Shown here: one piece after another, positions 36,250-49,567 of the stretch | How the letters are laid out: the number at the start of each line of letters is the position of its first letter | Numbering within the stretch: position 1 is the first letter of the stretch | Source: Casuarius casuarius | Lineage: Eukaryota; Chordata; Aves; Casuariiformes; Casuariidae | Length of the DNA stretch: 64,000 nt | Direction: 5' to 3' | Assembly (NCBI GenBank): GCA_003342895.1 | Contig: PTFA01000011.1 | Span: forward strand, 6,907,081 to 6,971,080 | The notes under the pieces: model-generated | Told to the model about the DNA's origin: nothing | Seen by the model: only the letters and a program-made list of their open reading frames with translations | Database searches by the model: none | Program-made: the position numbers and the translations under genes

Positions 36250-38326
36250 CAATTCTAGCCCTCAAGGCCACAAAGATAAGGTTTCTGAGCGGAGGTGAGT
36301 GATACTACTGCAGACAGAGAATAGGAATATGTAGGGCAAGAAATACAGATCACAGATACCAGCGCTTGCTCTTAAGATTGTTCTGCAAAGCAAGTCTTTG
36401 GCTCTGCCTCTTCAAGAAAACAGCTAACAGGGTCAACAAACCCATGCAGGGTGGAGTAGGATCAGCAAAGACAGTTTTGCACTTCATAAGCACGTGGCAA
36501 TGAAATTACTATTTCAAAAGGGCACAGAGCAGATTCATGATGCATATTAAGCCTATGTGAGGTAACATAGATGAGGATCCAGAGAGAGGTGGTTTCTGTT
36601 TGGTTGGTTGGTTGTTTTAAACAGGGAAACAAGAACTAGTGTGATAGTAAATTTGGGCAGAGTGGAAGGGGAGGGGAATGAAAGGAAAGAGCCAAAGATA
36701 TCACACAGAGGGGTAAAAGTGATGCCAGTGCTGAACTAGATTCTCTTCTATTGAGATTCTTGCCTATCTTTAAATTTAGAAAACTAGTCCACTCCCTGTT
36801 AAGTGCCAGTAAACTTCCCTTTGTTTCTCTTTTCATCATCATACTGGCTTGTTTTTCTTTTTTTTCCTTCTCAGCTTCTGAAAGTGGAGGTCTGTAGTTC
36901 TCCAGCTTTTTTAGTGATGTAATTTTGCTATCTTTTTCTTTCAATGGGGATCTGAAAAATGTGCCTCTTTATGTGCATGTCTGTGTGTGGAGAGAGAGGG
37001 GGGTCATAGATACCTGTCTTGATTTATTTTAACAGCAGCAGTGTTTGGCAACCCAAATTTCGAAAGAAAGCTGAAAATATGGTTGGTTTGACATTAGCTC
37101 CTGTTTTTTTCTTCAGTTCACATTGCCTGCAGCAACTTATCTCTTTCTCCTAACAAGTGATTAAGACAGGTAATGCTGAACTTCTCAAACTAGCTGCCTG
37201 TCAAGTGATTGTCTCCATTGACGCAGTACACAAGAAAACACATGCTATAGCATTGGCATCCAAATAACCAGGCAAGCTGTCCCTATTGACAACTGCTCCT
37301 GCCTCAGCATATGTATTGTCCTCTTGGATTATCCCATCTGCAGCTGCTTCAGCACTGATGCCACATCATCATTTTACTTGCTCCAGCGATTCCTCTTCAA
37401 CAACTAAACTCCATCCTTCATGAATTGCATCTCAATGTCTGTGCCGGAAGAAGCTCTTCAGCTGCTTGTGGTTTCTGCTCTACTGACACTAAGCAACGTC
37501 TTCAAGAGATGCCAGACTGTTCTTGCATATCATAATTTTTTTTTTAAAGCTTGCTGCGGATAAAGCTAGAACATAGTGATGCCCTTCATTACAGAATGGT
37601 AGGGAGTACAAAGAAATTAATGTTTTCTTACGAACCTTAAAAAATGGCTTGCATCAGTGTCCTTTAAAACATGTTTGTTGAAATATGAATTTGGGAGCCA
37701 GGAAAACAATCAGGATTTAGAAAGGTAGGCATAGCATTGGAGAAAGTTGTAACAAAACTTCATTAAAATCATAGCAGAATGGAACATTCCAGCTTCCAGA
37801 CCTACCTATACTTGCAATTAATGTGGAAATGAGACTGCCTTTTGATTCGAATCCCTCTGTAAAACTCCTCACTTCTGTATGCTGCTAGTGCTAATGCATG
37901 AAACAAAGGATCACACAGAATAACTGGATGGCTAGTTTTGACTCTCTGTTTACATGCATTGTGAGTCTGCTTTAAGGCAGCATTGTCATACAGTTTTCCA
38001 GAGGTGGAATGCTTCTTGGAACCAGAGGTTATTTTAATATTTCTGCGTTTTATTTCTTTAGTTAACTATATATAGAACTATGGGCCATACCCAAAAAGAG
38101 ATTTGCTCACCCAGTGTACTGTGTTGTCAGAGTTCCGGTACCTACGTCCAAAGCTGGGCTGCAGATGAGGTTTTCAAGATTGCTGACTGAACATCTGACT
38201 ACAGTCCATGATGCATTTTTAATGTAAGGATTCCCTAATGATTAAAAAACATTTGTCCATTTCTTTCCTTTTAAAGGTATTGTCAAGACACACTTAATGA
38301 ATCATGCAGTACAAAACATCAATTAC

Positions 38327-38346
38327 TTTTTTTTTTTTTTTTTTTT
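38327..38346 (+). repeat. poly(T) run of 20
   Basis: Uninterrupted T homopolymer about 60 bp before a segment that resembles a SINE tail. Confidence 0.9.
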
Positions 38347-38406
38347 AATGTAAGGTACCCTCTCATCCCTTTTTCTTCAGCACTGACCTTGGAAGAAGGA
38401 GGCCTA

Positions 38407-38428
38407 GAAGATTTGAACTCAAATCTTC
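38407..38428. repeat. 10-bp perfect inverted repeat with 2-bp centre
   Basis: GAAGATTTGA and TCAAATCTTC are exact reverse complements around AC. The segment also resembles the tail of MIR-type SINEs (GATTTGAACCCAGGTCTTCC; 16 of 20 bases by eye). The palindrome could therefore be an old SINE tail that drifted, or simply a chance hairpin. Confidence 0.5.
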
Positions 38429-41400
38429 CATTTTCTATTTAGATATCTTGTTTACAGGGCAAGTTCCCACTGCTAAGCTGTTCTGAGCATTCTTATCAAA
38501 ACAGGGGCTCTGATTTCATATAGAGCCAAGAACTGCTGGTTATGATGCTGGAAATAAAATATATCATGACTGCTCTCTTGCATGAGGGTGTAGCTCATAT
38601 ATTTGCTGCAAATGCTAGGATAAAATTAAAAACAAAGCCTTTAAAATTCTAGTCAGAAAGCTTTTTACTGTTGCATTTGCTAGATTATCTTAGGAGAGGG
38701 ACCAGACTCTGAAATAANTCACAAATGTCCAGTTCATAATGAAACATAATGGAGTAAATATGTTGTATCTAATGCATGGTGATCAGTAGGTCCTAGGGTA
38801 CTTACTGTGATTAATAATATTTGCCTTTTCAACTTTATTTTTATATCTGAAATAGCAATATGCCAAATTGGGGGGAGGGGAAGGAGAGCAGAGAATTGTC
38901 TTACATTTGATTTTTCCGTTTTTATTATTTACTTCTTTTATCATTGACTTTTTTAGTAAAACTCCAGAAGGAATCTTTTTTTCTAATATAAACCATGAGT
39001 TTGGTGAGATACTTAATCCGTTACGCAATGGCAAGGGTAATTCCCAGTAATAAAAAGAGTTTGGAACTCCATAGTTCCAAAGGAGACAGAATTGGATACG
39101 TGCAGATACTTCAGAGACCTTCTGAGTTGAGTCCTTTTTCCTCTCTGCATGAATGCTAATGTTCATATGGTGTTTTCTAAGAGCGTGTCCTTCACTTTTT
39201 TTCCCCATAACCCCTCGCTATTCAGAATACCAGATGTCTGTTCCCTTTCCCCCAAATGGCGGATGTGTTTCAGTTCTATTGTACTAATACCATCTGCAGT
39301 CATATGTAGTACTCTGAGATGTAAAGTGTATGTATGTGTTTGGGCTCCTGTTTTTATTTCATACAGTTGTCTATTTACAGTAGCTAAGACTGCTATCTGT
39401 ATAATTCAAAATCGTCAATTGCTACTAAAATGAAAAGTAATTTTCAATAGGACCTAACCCTTGTTAGATGTATATTCAATCGAGAAAGAAAGATTGACAT
39501 GATAAAAGATGCTAGTATAGTTAAAGTTGCTCTGGATACATAATTGGAGGTTACGTTAAACCCAAACCTAAAGAGAAAAGAAGTCTTTATGTAATATAAT
39601 ATGTGCCTGCCTCAGGCGATATTAATTGGTACAAAATCAGTTAGGTCACAAGAAAACAGATTATCTATTGACTTAAAATCTATAACTGTAATATTTTCCT
39701 TTAATTTTTTTGAAACAATCTTATAATTTTTAAATATAAATATAGCCAACTCAATATATGTTCTTGGACAGTGTAGCAGTGATAATTGCCTGCTCATATG
39801 GATGTCTCTTCAAAGCGATGCCTTGCTTTTAGTTATCCTTTTGGAGACAATTTTAAATCTGTCAACAAACTGAAGTATCATTGTAACAACTTCTCAGTCT
39901 TTCAAATAAAGTGTCCTAAGAAACTTCTTTAAAATGGTTGGGAGAAGTAACCTGACAGATTTCCAGATGTTCCATATAGGTGACTGACATCTGTTCAGGG
40001 AAGAAGTAGAAATTTAGAAATCTTAGAAATCTGGGTTGACTGACTTGGACTTTTGCCATGGACTCACTGATGTTTTCTTCCGAGATCAGTATTGAAATTG
40101 CATTAATTTGTCATGGCATGTGTTCGCTGCAAGTTGTCTTAATCATATTCATCTTCAAGCAGCGTAGTACAAGCATGTAAATGAAACATGTTTCATCTGT
40201 GCTGTTTTATTCTTGATCATAATATCATGGGTTTGAAAAGGAGGTTTTTATTATTTGTAAAAGATATCCATAGAATAAAAAATAACGCCAGTTCATACTT
40301 CTTCCCTCTCTGCTGAGTTGCAGTTCTAATCCCATAATAGCAATCATACTTATACACTGACATAACCTGTCTGCATGCTGAATAGTCCAGCTGACTTCAA
40401 CAAAAGTCTTGGTTAAAGGTACTTATGCACATGTGTATTTGGGGCTAGATTTAACTCATTAACTATCTAACCTGATTTTCAAAAGAGCATGTTCAATGCA
40501 TTTTTCACCAATATGCATGTATATATTTTCTTTGTTTGCAAGATAACATACTAATATAATCAATGTTGAGAAATTCAACTTAATAGAGTCTGAGTGACTT
40601 TTATATACATGAGTGGTAGACCTCAAAGTTCACGTTACACAATTGTAGCAGTTCAACCTTTGCTTAGAGGAGCTTTGTGTAATTCAATAAAATAGGTCTT
40701 AGAGTGAAATCAACCACCAGAAACTATTCTTACATTGGCATTCAGTAGGATTGCTTTTTGAAGGAATATGAAGGGAGAACAAGAAATATTCTTGCTCTGC
40801 GGCATGTAAATGGGGCTGTGCCAGTAAAAATTAAGAATGTACCTGCATATAGTGAGCAGCTCCTGATATGCTGGAAATTGATAGAAATTTCCTTAGCTTT
40901 AAAGATTGGGCCCACAGAGCGGACAAAGAAGAGACAAAGCTTCGGTAAATTTATTTTTTGAGATTAGGTCCCTGGGAAAATGCTTGTACAGTTAACTCTG
41001 CTCTAAAATGAAAATACATTGATATGTGAAATGCAGTTGACTCACAGCTGTACTGGTAACCATGATTCCTATTTTTCTGACTCTTGTGCATTCAAATTCC
41101 TGACAAAGGTGATGATGTTACATCAACACACCTGAATTGCCTGAAGAAAATAATCGAGTGGTAATGGAACATCACAACAAGGAATGCAGTGTTTCACTTA
41201 TTCACATAATTCTTTTGTCTTTTTGAAAAATTGATTGCAATGCAAGTTACTTACCTGTGTAGCTGTTCCTTTATTGGATCCTATGGGAATCTGAATTTTG
41301 GATATAAGCTCCTTAGCAAGATGCCAGAAGCAGCACATTTAGATGTCCTGATTTAACATGTAAATTCAGAAAGGCCTACCTACTAGGGTACTGCTTTGGA

Positions 41401-41667
41401 TCCAAGTTTGTTAAATAACGGTGGATAATTAGACCTAAGAAGAAGATCGGATTTTCCATTTTATTACAAATTTCCTGAGAACAAAAATGTGGCATTATCT
41501 TAACAAGGAGAAAAAAAGATTTTCCAAATCCATTTTGCTTTTAGGTTCTTTTACACTTCAAAAAATGGGGGGGTTGTTTTGCATAGATTCTTATAAGTTT
41601 ATATTAATAAATCAGTGTGTTCCTTCCTAAAAATGATGAAACCCCTATTTCAAAGTGATCAAAATCC

Positions 41668-41684
41668 TTTTTTTTTTTTTTTTT
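41668..41684 (+). repeat. poly(T) run of 17
   Basis: Uninterrupted T homopolymer. Confidence 0.9.
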
Positions 41685-42400
41685 AATCCATGCATTTTTT
41701 TTCCGAACATTGGAATTCAGCAGAACAGCACTTTATAGGAAACATTGTTTCAGGAAAAAAAGAAAAGTGAGAACTGGGATTGAAAGTAAATTTCTTGTGA
41801 GTTTCAAAGTGGGATATGCGAGAGCCCAGCAGCCTGCTGAACACTAGGAGGCAGAAAAAGAAATATTCAAGAAATAATCTCAGTAATTAATGCTCTCCCA
41901 GTATTGATGCTCTTTGCCATAAATCGTATCAGAGTATTTACCTTTTACACAACATAGCAACTGTGTAACTATTATTTTTTTTCATATTCTCACTAGTTCT
42001 GTTTGGAATACTGCATCTGCTGCCATCCAGATCAGTGGTCCAACGTCCTGGCCTATGTTTGTACTATAATTAGTAGCAGTCTTTTGATGTGCACTTGTGC
42101 TCCTTTGCTAGGTGAGCCCTAACATCTACTACTATATAGGTAGACTCCCCCTGCCTGCATGTTTTAACTCTGCTGTTGATCTGGTTTATTACNAGTGACT
42201 AAACTACTGAATTCTCTAAAATGAAGAATGGTATGTTTGATGAAGATGGCATAGAAGTAAAGCGCTTTTCTTTCTAATTTGTCATCTTTTCTGACTCTCT
42301 GAAATAGAGTCTGTTCTTCACTTCGGACTAAAAGGCAGATCCACAGAAGGGAGATGGTTGTCTTATTCNTAATTTCTGACCTTACGTTGAAGAGATTTGT

Positions 42401-43370
42401 AATACAAAGATAAAGATACGTATGAGTGGGACCATCTGAATGACAGTGGAAGCATCAGAAGCAATACCAGAAGAAGGGTATAGCAATGTCATAGTTTGAC
42501 AACATCCAGATCAGCAGGTTAACAAGATGTCAGCACATTTCCGTGCAGCTTCTCAGAACTTCTGGGAGCAAGAAGAGGTGTCAAGCCATGAGGAGGCAAT
42601 GGTGAGAAGATAAAGAACTGGACTGAAGCCCTATGACACCTGGATAAGATATTCTAGAGAGAGAAAACTTCCTAATCACTATCAACTCTAAAAGAATAAA
42701 AAAGGCACATCCAAAGCCAGCACCTGGTCAGTAACCTCAGCAGAATCTAGGAGACGCAGTGAAGCCTCGGTAGCCACCATCCTTCCTCTTCTGCGTCATC
42801 ACAGCGAAGCCTGGCTGTCCGGACTGCTTGAATATATGCCAGGTGGTGTGAGAAATGGTAAGTGAAACCAATTTTCTTTTAAAATAAAATCACTTTCCCT
42901 TTCTAAGAGGCTCATACCTAGCTTTGCTGTGTTGTTGCTGTAACCCTGCAACATTAGCTGCTACAAAATGTTCGAGGCCAAAAGTGGGGTCCTCAGCACC
43001 ACCCACCTGACCTTGGACTACATAAAATGCCTGCATGCCTCAGCGTTAAATGCTGTAAGGTCTGTTCCCGCCTAGTATAGTGGTCTGAGTCCACCCAAGG
43101 CTGAGTAGCTTCATGCTGAGCTACTAATGCCTAACTCCCAGTGGAACAGGCCGTTCAGATGTCTCTCTGCTTGTGGAGCAGATCTTGCAAAAAAAACATC
43201 CAGAGCTGAGAAAAAAAAGATGGAATAGTTGCATTTCCCTTACCATTTTAATATAGCGTCTAAGTTCTTAGAGCGGTAACTTCAACAATAAAGGAATGAA
43301 CTTTCATGTCTTGCCGTCCAAGAGTCTGCCTCGACCACCACGTTGTAACTTTAAATTTCTCCTGTTGTTA
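42401..43370. other. GC/CpG-richer patch, possible decayed repeat or non-coding exon
   Basis: This kilobase has more CpG and fewer homopolymers than its flanks. A strong donor (AAATG|GTAAGTG) lies near 42855-42862. Around 42998-43053 the bases CTGACCTTGG and TGCCTCAG occur at nearly the spacing seen in the MIR core. At 43073-43092 the bases TAGTATAGTGGT resemble a tRNA-type A box, but in the wrong order relative to that MIR-like core. At about 43280-43330 AATAAA is followed by a CpG-containing segment, as in some LTRs. No family can be named. No frame longer than 60 codons is open. Confidence 0.25.
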
Positions 43371-46229
43371 AGAAAATTAATATGCTAAGAGAAAGAATCA
43401 GAAAGCAAATATGCATGAATCTTTAGGGTGCTAATCTGGTATGGAGGAGCTCTCTAGTTCCACTGTAATCCAGTAACAGCATGTGCATTTTATTCATAGG
43501 TTGCTTAGCATAAAATCTCTAAAAGGCACTGGAGCAGAGAATGGAAATGAGGTATCTTCATTTTCCTGGTGAATTCCTTGATATCCTTACCCATACTTTT
43601 TTTGGCCCAGCAATATATTCTCTTTGTTCTGCAAAAGCATCAGCAAAAGAGTCTGAGTCTTTTCTGTGAAATGTGGAATGGCAGACAGTGTGCTGCTTAA
43701 GGCACTTTATCTACAGGTTGGAAATGGGGGGTTGAGACTGTTTAGTCAAGGCAGAGAATTGAAACCGTATCTCCTATATAAAGGCTGAGTATTGTAAAGG
43801 GTGGACTAGTAAGAACATCTAAGGAAACAATATTTCTTTAGTCAGTATTTGAATGATAACACAATCCTTTGTTGGGTTATGGAAGAAGGGCTTGCGAACC
43901 TTACTGTATGAAGCAGGCTCAGAATGATGAAATCTTAACGGTCGAGAGATGAAGTTTAACATGTTTCACTCTTCATAGTGCTACTTGTAGTTTAAAATGC
44001 TAGTCCAGTGTGCTGGCAGTGCTGATCTCCTGGACTGGGACCTCAAAGTCCATATTTGAAGTCAGATTCTTTTTAGTATGTATAAAAAAAACCCCAAACC
44101 AAAAAGACCCACCCACCCTTATTATCAGATCTTTCTGCACGCATTCAATGCATTCAATTGCACCTGCTTGTTCTTGAGACAGGAGTAGTTTTGTGGCTTT
44201 TTGGTTTGTTTTTTTTCCTGCTTGTTTCTCCTAGGACAATGCCAAAGCTGAATCCTGCCCTACCTTATATATCATGTAGAAGTGCTGATCACATTCAAGG
44301 TGAACCTGATAGGAACCAAAGGGAACCTGATACTGTTCCGTAGGGTCGTTGGTACATGTGAAGCCTGGAGCTAGTGTAGCTTGCAGATCCAAAAAGAGGA
44401 ATTTGCAGGATTTGATTAAAAGACAGGCTTAGCTTATTAATAGCATTTGTAAACAGAGTTCATTTACCTTCCGATGATCTTCATATTGAATGCTGAACAA
44501 TGGAATGAAATTTTTGTGAAGGAAAGTTTCAAATTAGAGAAGTACTTTAAGGTCATGACTCCTGCAAACACCTGTAAACAAGCTGAATCCCTACCTGTTC
44601 TTCAACAGAGCAGACAAGACCTTGACTTGGTGTCCCAACTTACTCCTTTCCTGTTGTTCAGATTAATTTGAAATGTAGCAATCAATAATCCAATTTACAT
44701 CTCAGCTAATGCCTTTTTGTGTCTATGGTTTCCCATTAGGACCTCACTTATTGTAGCCCTTTCTCTGCCAAGAGCAGCTCCCACCCCTTCGATAGCCTGG
44801 GAGGGCTAATGAGCTGCTCCAGCTGCCACAAGGGAGTGGGATCCGTGCTGCTCTGGACAGGGCTCAGGGTGGGTTGGCAGAAAAGCCCTACCACCTGGTG
44901 TCAATTCTGCTCGGCAGATTTTGTATCTCTGTTTACACTCCACTCCACTATAACTGACAGTTCTGTCATCGTTTCTTCACCATCTTTGGCTGTATTGTTA
45001 TAGCTGAATACAGGCTCTAGATTGGGAAGAATCCTTGCTCATCACAGCTGTCGTTTTCCTCTTCTCCAGTTCTTCTTGTTCTTTTTTTCCTATGCTTTTA
45101 GTAGTGTAAGTCATGCTGCTTATATTGCATATGCATTGACAGATTTTTTGACTGACATGCAAATTAATTCAGAGGAAAGGAAAAAGAACATTTTTGTTCC
45201 TGACACTTCTTTATTTTTATCTTTGCGTGCCATCTTTGACAGACTTTAAAATCTTATTTGTATTAAAAAAGCATCTTTAAATAAAGAGCAATTTGTTATA
45301 TCAGAAGTGTGTTACTACTGCATCTTGCTTTCCCATTTGTTCCAGGCTATGCTAAGAAAAACTTCTCAGAATGATGTGATTCTGACATGAAACAAGTTCC
45401 CTGTTGTTCCAGTAAATATTTCTTATTCATATGCTTGAGAGAGATTTGTTAATAACCCTGTGCAAGGAATTCTCCTCTAGTGCCCTTTTCCATGCTCCTT
45501 CAGAATTGCATAGGCTGACCCCTGATAAACATTTGCAATTTTTAAGATTAAAGAGGATGGCACTAGAAAGGGCCATAGCTAGGAGAAGAAAACTCAAGTT
45601 TTCATTAGCCAAAGATGAATGGCAAGCAGACGTACCGTCTCAGTATCAGTAAGGGATCAGTCACNGAAATACGAGGCTTCTGTATTTTAAAACTTATTCA
45701 CTGACTTTATTTTTTTTTTCATTTTCCAGTTCTACCAGTGTCCTGGTAATTTTACTTTCTTCAAGAAAACACAGAATTTGTTGGCTTTTCCCTTTTTGTA
45801 TATACATACATAGGAATTAAAATTACCTGTGCAGTCTCCCAACTCCGAACCTTTGGCCTTGGAATAATTCTGTGAATTCCCGAGGAAATATAAAAGCAAT
45901 TTTATAGAGAGAAAATTGCCTTCCTGTTTATACTAGGTAAATTATAATCTTGGTTTTTGCTAAGAGATCACAGTTCTCGAGTAGAGTAGTGACCTCAATT
46001 TTTCCTCTTATGGTAGAGCAGTGTTTGATGTCTTTTTCTCATTTCCTTGTGGGCCATGGTCACCTCTGAGAGCAGTGCTACCCACTGACTACCCAGTGTT
46101 GGCCATCCCAAGGAATCCAAGGGGTTGTAGGAATTTTTGTGGCATGTGTAAGTGGTTTCCAGGGATGAAAACAGTGTCTATTGAACGAAGATAATGTGTG
46201 TGAGGAAACGAAGGATCAGTGACAGTAAA

Positions 46230-46247
46230 AAATAATAATAATAATAA
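46230..46247 (+). repeat. (AAT)6 microsatellite
   Basis: Perfect AAT trinucleotide run of about 18 bases. Confidence 0.85.
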
Positions 46248-46802
46248 CAGTTGGAACATGGATACTGAAGAAATAGAAATGTCACTCAGGAGCTGTGGGA
46301 AGGAAAAAGAAAGGAAAATTAATTCTAGTTCTTCTCTATTTTATTGCTTTTGCTTTTGGCCATTTTCCCCTGAAAACATTTCTTTCTAAGAAAGAGTACT
46401 ATCTAATACTGGAATATGTCACAGTCATTTTGGCAGGAAGTTTTCTTCTTTCAGTAAAAAATTTTAGAATAACCCCTGATTTGATGCAAAATACTCCTAT
46501 TAACTGTTTTGTTGTTCTTTTACTTCTAGTCTAGTGCAAATGTTTTCAGTCCTTTGTGTCCTATCGGTTGGTGCCATGCGTTTTGATAAAAGCTGTGTTA
46601 ATCAGTGCATGTGATGATCTTAGCTAGAGAAGAAAACAACCAACCTGAAGCATGAGTTTTCATTACAGCCTGGACATTTTAAAATTCTTTGCGCTTCACA
46701 AGCTTAGTTGATCTTGATTCGAGTTTGTGAACAAATGAGGGATGAGGAACAGCTTTGGAAAATTTGGTGCTTTTGGAGCAATGACAAAAATTCCAGTGTT
46801 TT

Positions 46803-46813
46803 GGGGGGGGGGG
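46803..46813 (+). repeat. poly(G) run of 11
   Basis: Uninterrupted G homopolymer, rare compared with the A/T runs. Error-prone in sequencing, so its length may be inexact. Confidence 0.8.
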
Positions 46814-47639
46814 ATCGATATTGCACCCTGCGCTCCTGGAGCTCAAGGAGAGTTTTAAGCAGTCAGGAGCCACAAGCTGTAAAATACATAACAATTGAAT
46901 AACCGGGCAGAATAGTGATTACAGGTAGCAATTAGTCATTGAATGGCTGTCATCTTAGTGGCTTGTGTGGAATTCCTTCCTTGCAACATGCAAGCCAGGT
47001 GTGTGAATTTAGACCTAGTGTTTTGCCTACTGGTTAACAGCTCTTTAGAGTAAAGTTACAGTGATAGTTTTTTGTATCAATAATGAGTCTAAGTAATGAA
47101 AGAAAAAAACAAAAAGTTTTCTACTGCTTACCTTGTTTGCATTTTAGAAACCTATGGACTATTCCCTATTGCATTCCCTGTGATGCTTATACTGTAATTT
47201 TGAGTAAAGCTCTGGATACCACTGCAGTTATGCAGAGCAGGTATTGAATTGCTGGGGTCAGAGTTAAGCATGTATCAATTCTGTTAAGAAAAAGGCTAAT
47301 AAAAAGTTTCTGGGTTAAATGTAGAAAGCCCAAATCCAAACATAAACCTCTGGTAACTGAGCCTGTGAATAATATACAGATTAGCTAGCCTGCTTGAAAA
47401 ATGCTTTTTTTGCTTAATATAAGTTTATTTCTGAGTAAACTTAGGAAACCACAGATTATTAGTAACCTTCTTGCCCCTCAAAATGCTCATTTTGTATTAT
47501 TCATCTAAAATCTACTTGCTGTGGGCAGATCACGATTCCTGCCATGCTCCTTTGTCTACCTACTCTTCTCCCCTCCCAGAATGTGTCTGTAATTCATCAT
47601 TGGTCATCTTATTTCTAGAAGTCCATAGGAGCCCTTGAA

Positions 47640-48060
47640 AGTCTTGAATAAATAGTTGTGCCTTTCTCTTTCTTTCCACCTACTGGGTGATTTCTCCTGA
47701 GGTTGACCTTCCTGCCTCCCGGGTGTTTTGGAGAGCCTGGGGAGGAGAGGAGGTGGCTGTTTCCAGGCGCTCACAGGTTTTGCAGAGGCAGACCCAGTCA
47801 GCAGGCTGCTTGGCGATCCCCTTGCTTTCACACCTGCTCACGCCTTGCCCCAGACCTGGGAGAAGCTTGGGAAAATCAGCATATTGTTGTATTTGAAGCA
47901 GAGGCAGCCATTTAAACTCTGTGCCGATACAACTGTGTGCCTAGTTTCCTTTGCCTGCTGCGACGAGCAAGCCAACCCTGCAGCCGCTGATTTTAGCTGT
48001 ACAAAACTGGGACCTGAGTTTCATCTTGAAGCAAATTGCTAAGGAGATGAAAGCAGCGAT
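47640..48060. other. GC/CpG-richer patch, candidate regulatory element or exon
   Basis: Composition rises sharply, and several CpGs survive (for example in CCCGGG, AGGCGC, GGCGAT, TGCGACGAG and GCCGCTG). Three plus-strand frames (up to 104 codons, 47728-48042) and one minus frame overlap, and none begins with a convincing ATG or resembles a known protein. The unbroken, homopolymer-free sequence at about 47870-48055 has the look of a conserved non-coding element. That impression needs cross-species alignment. Confidence 0.3.
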
Positions 48061-49519
48061 TCTATTCTGGAAACCCTTTCATACCAAGGTTTTTGAGACA
48101 AGTTCTTACCATTTTCTATTTTAAATATATCAATTAGAGCATTTTGACTGAATTCTTGGAAAGTGAGTACAAACTGATGGGCGATACCATAGGTAGTTGA
48201 CTAGGTTAAGAAACGTGCTTCTCAGCAGTGAAAAGATTACCGTGAGAAAAGAAACTCACAAGAGTGCTGTTGGTAGGGAAGCGTGTGTGGTGGTTTAATT
48301 TTCTTTTAGGCTACGTACGTGCTTCACCCTTACCATTTCCATTTTTAATTGAAATATTTCTCCAATGCTTAGGGGACCTTCCTATCAACTACCACCTGTC
48401 TAAAAGCGTTGTTTGACCCTTTCAGATCGTGCTTTTGTTATGCTGGGAGCTCCTTACCAGCTGTGTCCATTGCAGGAGCAGATTCCCAGGACGTCTTTCT
48501 AAATTCTGAAGGATCTAGTCTGGATATCAGTTTTATATGCAAAATATGGAGGGAGTAATTTCTTTTCAAGAAAAATTATCAGATAGTCTATCACTGAATT
48601 GTGCAGTAAGATTATGGGTAAATCATAATTTTTCAGTACAGCTGATGGAAGAAATAAATCCATCTAGGGACATCTAAGCAGAGTATTTACAGCTCCCTTA
48701 AATAGCCTTTCTAACTCGTATTTCCTGTATAAATCAGTCTTGTTTGTGACCTTGGCAATACATCAGCACTACAAAAATATCTAAATTACTTTCTACCAAC
48801 TTAAGCTGAGGCTGTTTTAACTTACCATTGCCTTCTGTTTCTTTACATATCACAGGAAATATCCTCTCTGTTTAAATGCAATTTTAACATTACAAAATAT
48901 TTAGGGGAAAAATTACAAGGATGTAACTAGGACGATTCCTTCATACTACCAATCTGAATTCTTACTACAGTATATGAACTTGACCACAACATACTGTAAA
49001 TATCTGTTGACATGTAATCTCAGAAAGAGGTCTGGCTTTAAGTTTGCAGTTATAAATTCCTTTTAAATTCAATTTAAATTCTTTTTAAAACCATTCCATT
49101 TTGAAATGTCCTTCTTTCAAGTTAGGATATGTGCCCTGAGGAATTTCCTAACACATCACTGGAGGGGTTTTTGTCCCTGTGCCACAAGGCCAAGAAAACT
49201 AGGTCTCTTTTGTTTCTTCCTTCTTCTGAGCCTAACCTGAACTGCCTGCTGTTTCTTTTGAAAGTTCGCCATGCTTCCATTGACACAAGCCCTGATCCAG
49301 GTGTGTATTGCAGCTTGCCTTCTACCTCGTGCTTTTGGGCATAGAAAGCACAACCGTCATAATCTTTTAGCCCTTATTGATGTCAATGTATTGATGTTAA
49401 CAAAAGCTCATGCTAGGAGATTTTGGTCTCTTTTCCTTTTATCTGGGCATTGTCCAGTCATGGTGCAATATGTGTTGATGACACAGGAAGTTTTTCCTGT
49501 GTAATGGTGGGTTGTTGTT

Positions 49520-49521
<2 letters not shown>

Positions 49522-49563
<42 letters not shown>
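49522..49563 (+). repeat. (AC)21 microsatellite
   Basis: An uninterrupted AC array of 42 bases, second of the two long CA repeats in the window. Confidence 0.97.

Positions 49564-49567
<4 letters not shown>

Larger units (their letters stand above)
36250..42400. other. non-coding DNA
   Basis: No gene is supported. A (TTGG)n-like run lies near 36599-36615. The minus frame of 141 codons at 38783-39208 is AT-rich and about the length expected once by chance. T20 lies at 38327-38346 and T17 at 41668-41684, with a perfect 10-bp inverted repeat at 38407-38428. A donor-like ACTTACCTG at 41249-41257 pairs with an acceptor-like CTAAGAAGAAG near 41435 on the minus strand, but all frames between them contain stops. 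N bases at 38718, 42193 and 42369. Confidence 0.5.
43371..47639. other. AT-rich non-coding DNA
   Basis: No gene is supported. A 73-codon ATG frame at 45431-45652 has a strongly basic helical-looking middle (ALERAIARRRKLKF) but a weak start context and no recognisable family. A trinucleotide run lies at 46230-46247 and G11 at 46803-46813. N at 45665. Confidence 0.5.

Noticed and set aside
37770..37860. GATTCGAATCC, one base from a tRNA B box, with TAGCAGAATGG upstream like an A box
   Set aside because: The spacing is far too long for a tRNA and no cloverleaf stems can be formed.
38783..39208. 141-codon minus-strand open frame
   Set aside because: Lysine/isoleucine-rich composition as expected from AT-rich DNA, no domain. 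By rough estimate about one frame this long is expected by chance in the window.
41255..41434. Minus-strand exon-like segment between a CAG|GTAAGT donor and a TCTTCTTCTTAG acceptor
   Set aside because: All three frames contain stops and no transcript evidence is available; kept only as a remark in the regional entry.
43073..43145. TAGTATAGTGGT, like the A box of tRNA-Asp or tRNA-His or a SINE head
   Set aside because: No B box at the right distance and no acceptor-stem pairing; recorded only as part of the mosaic patch.
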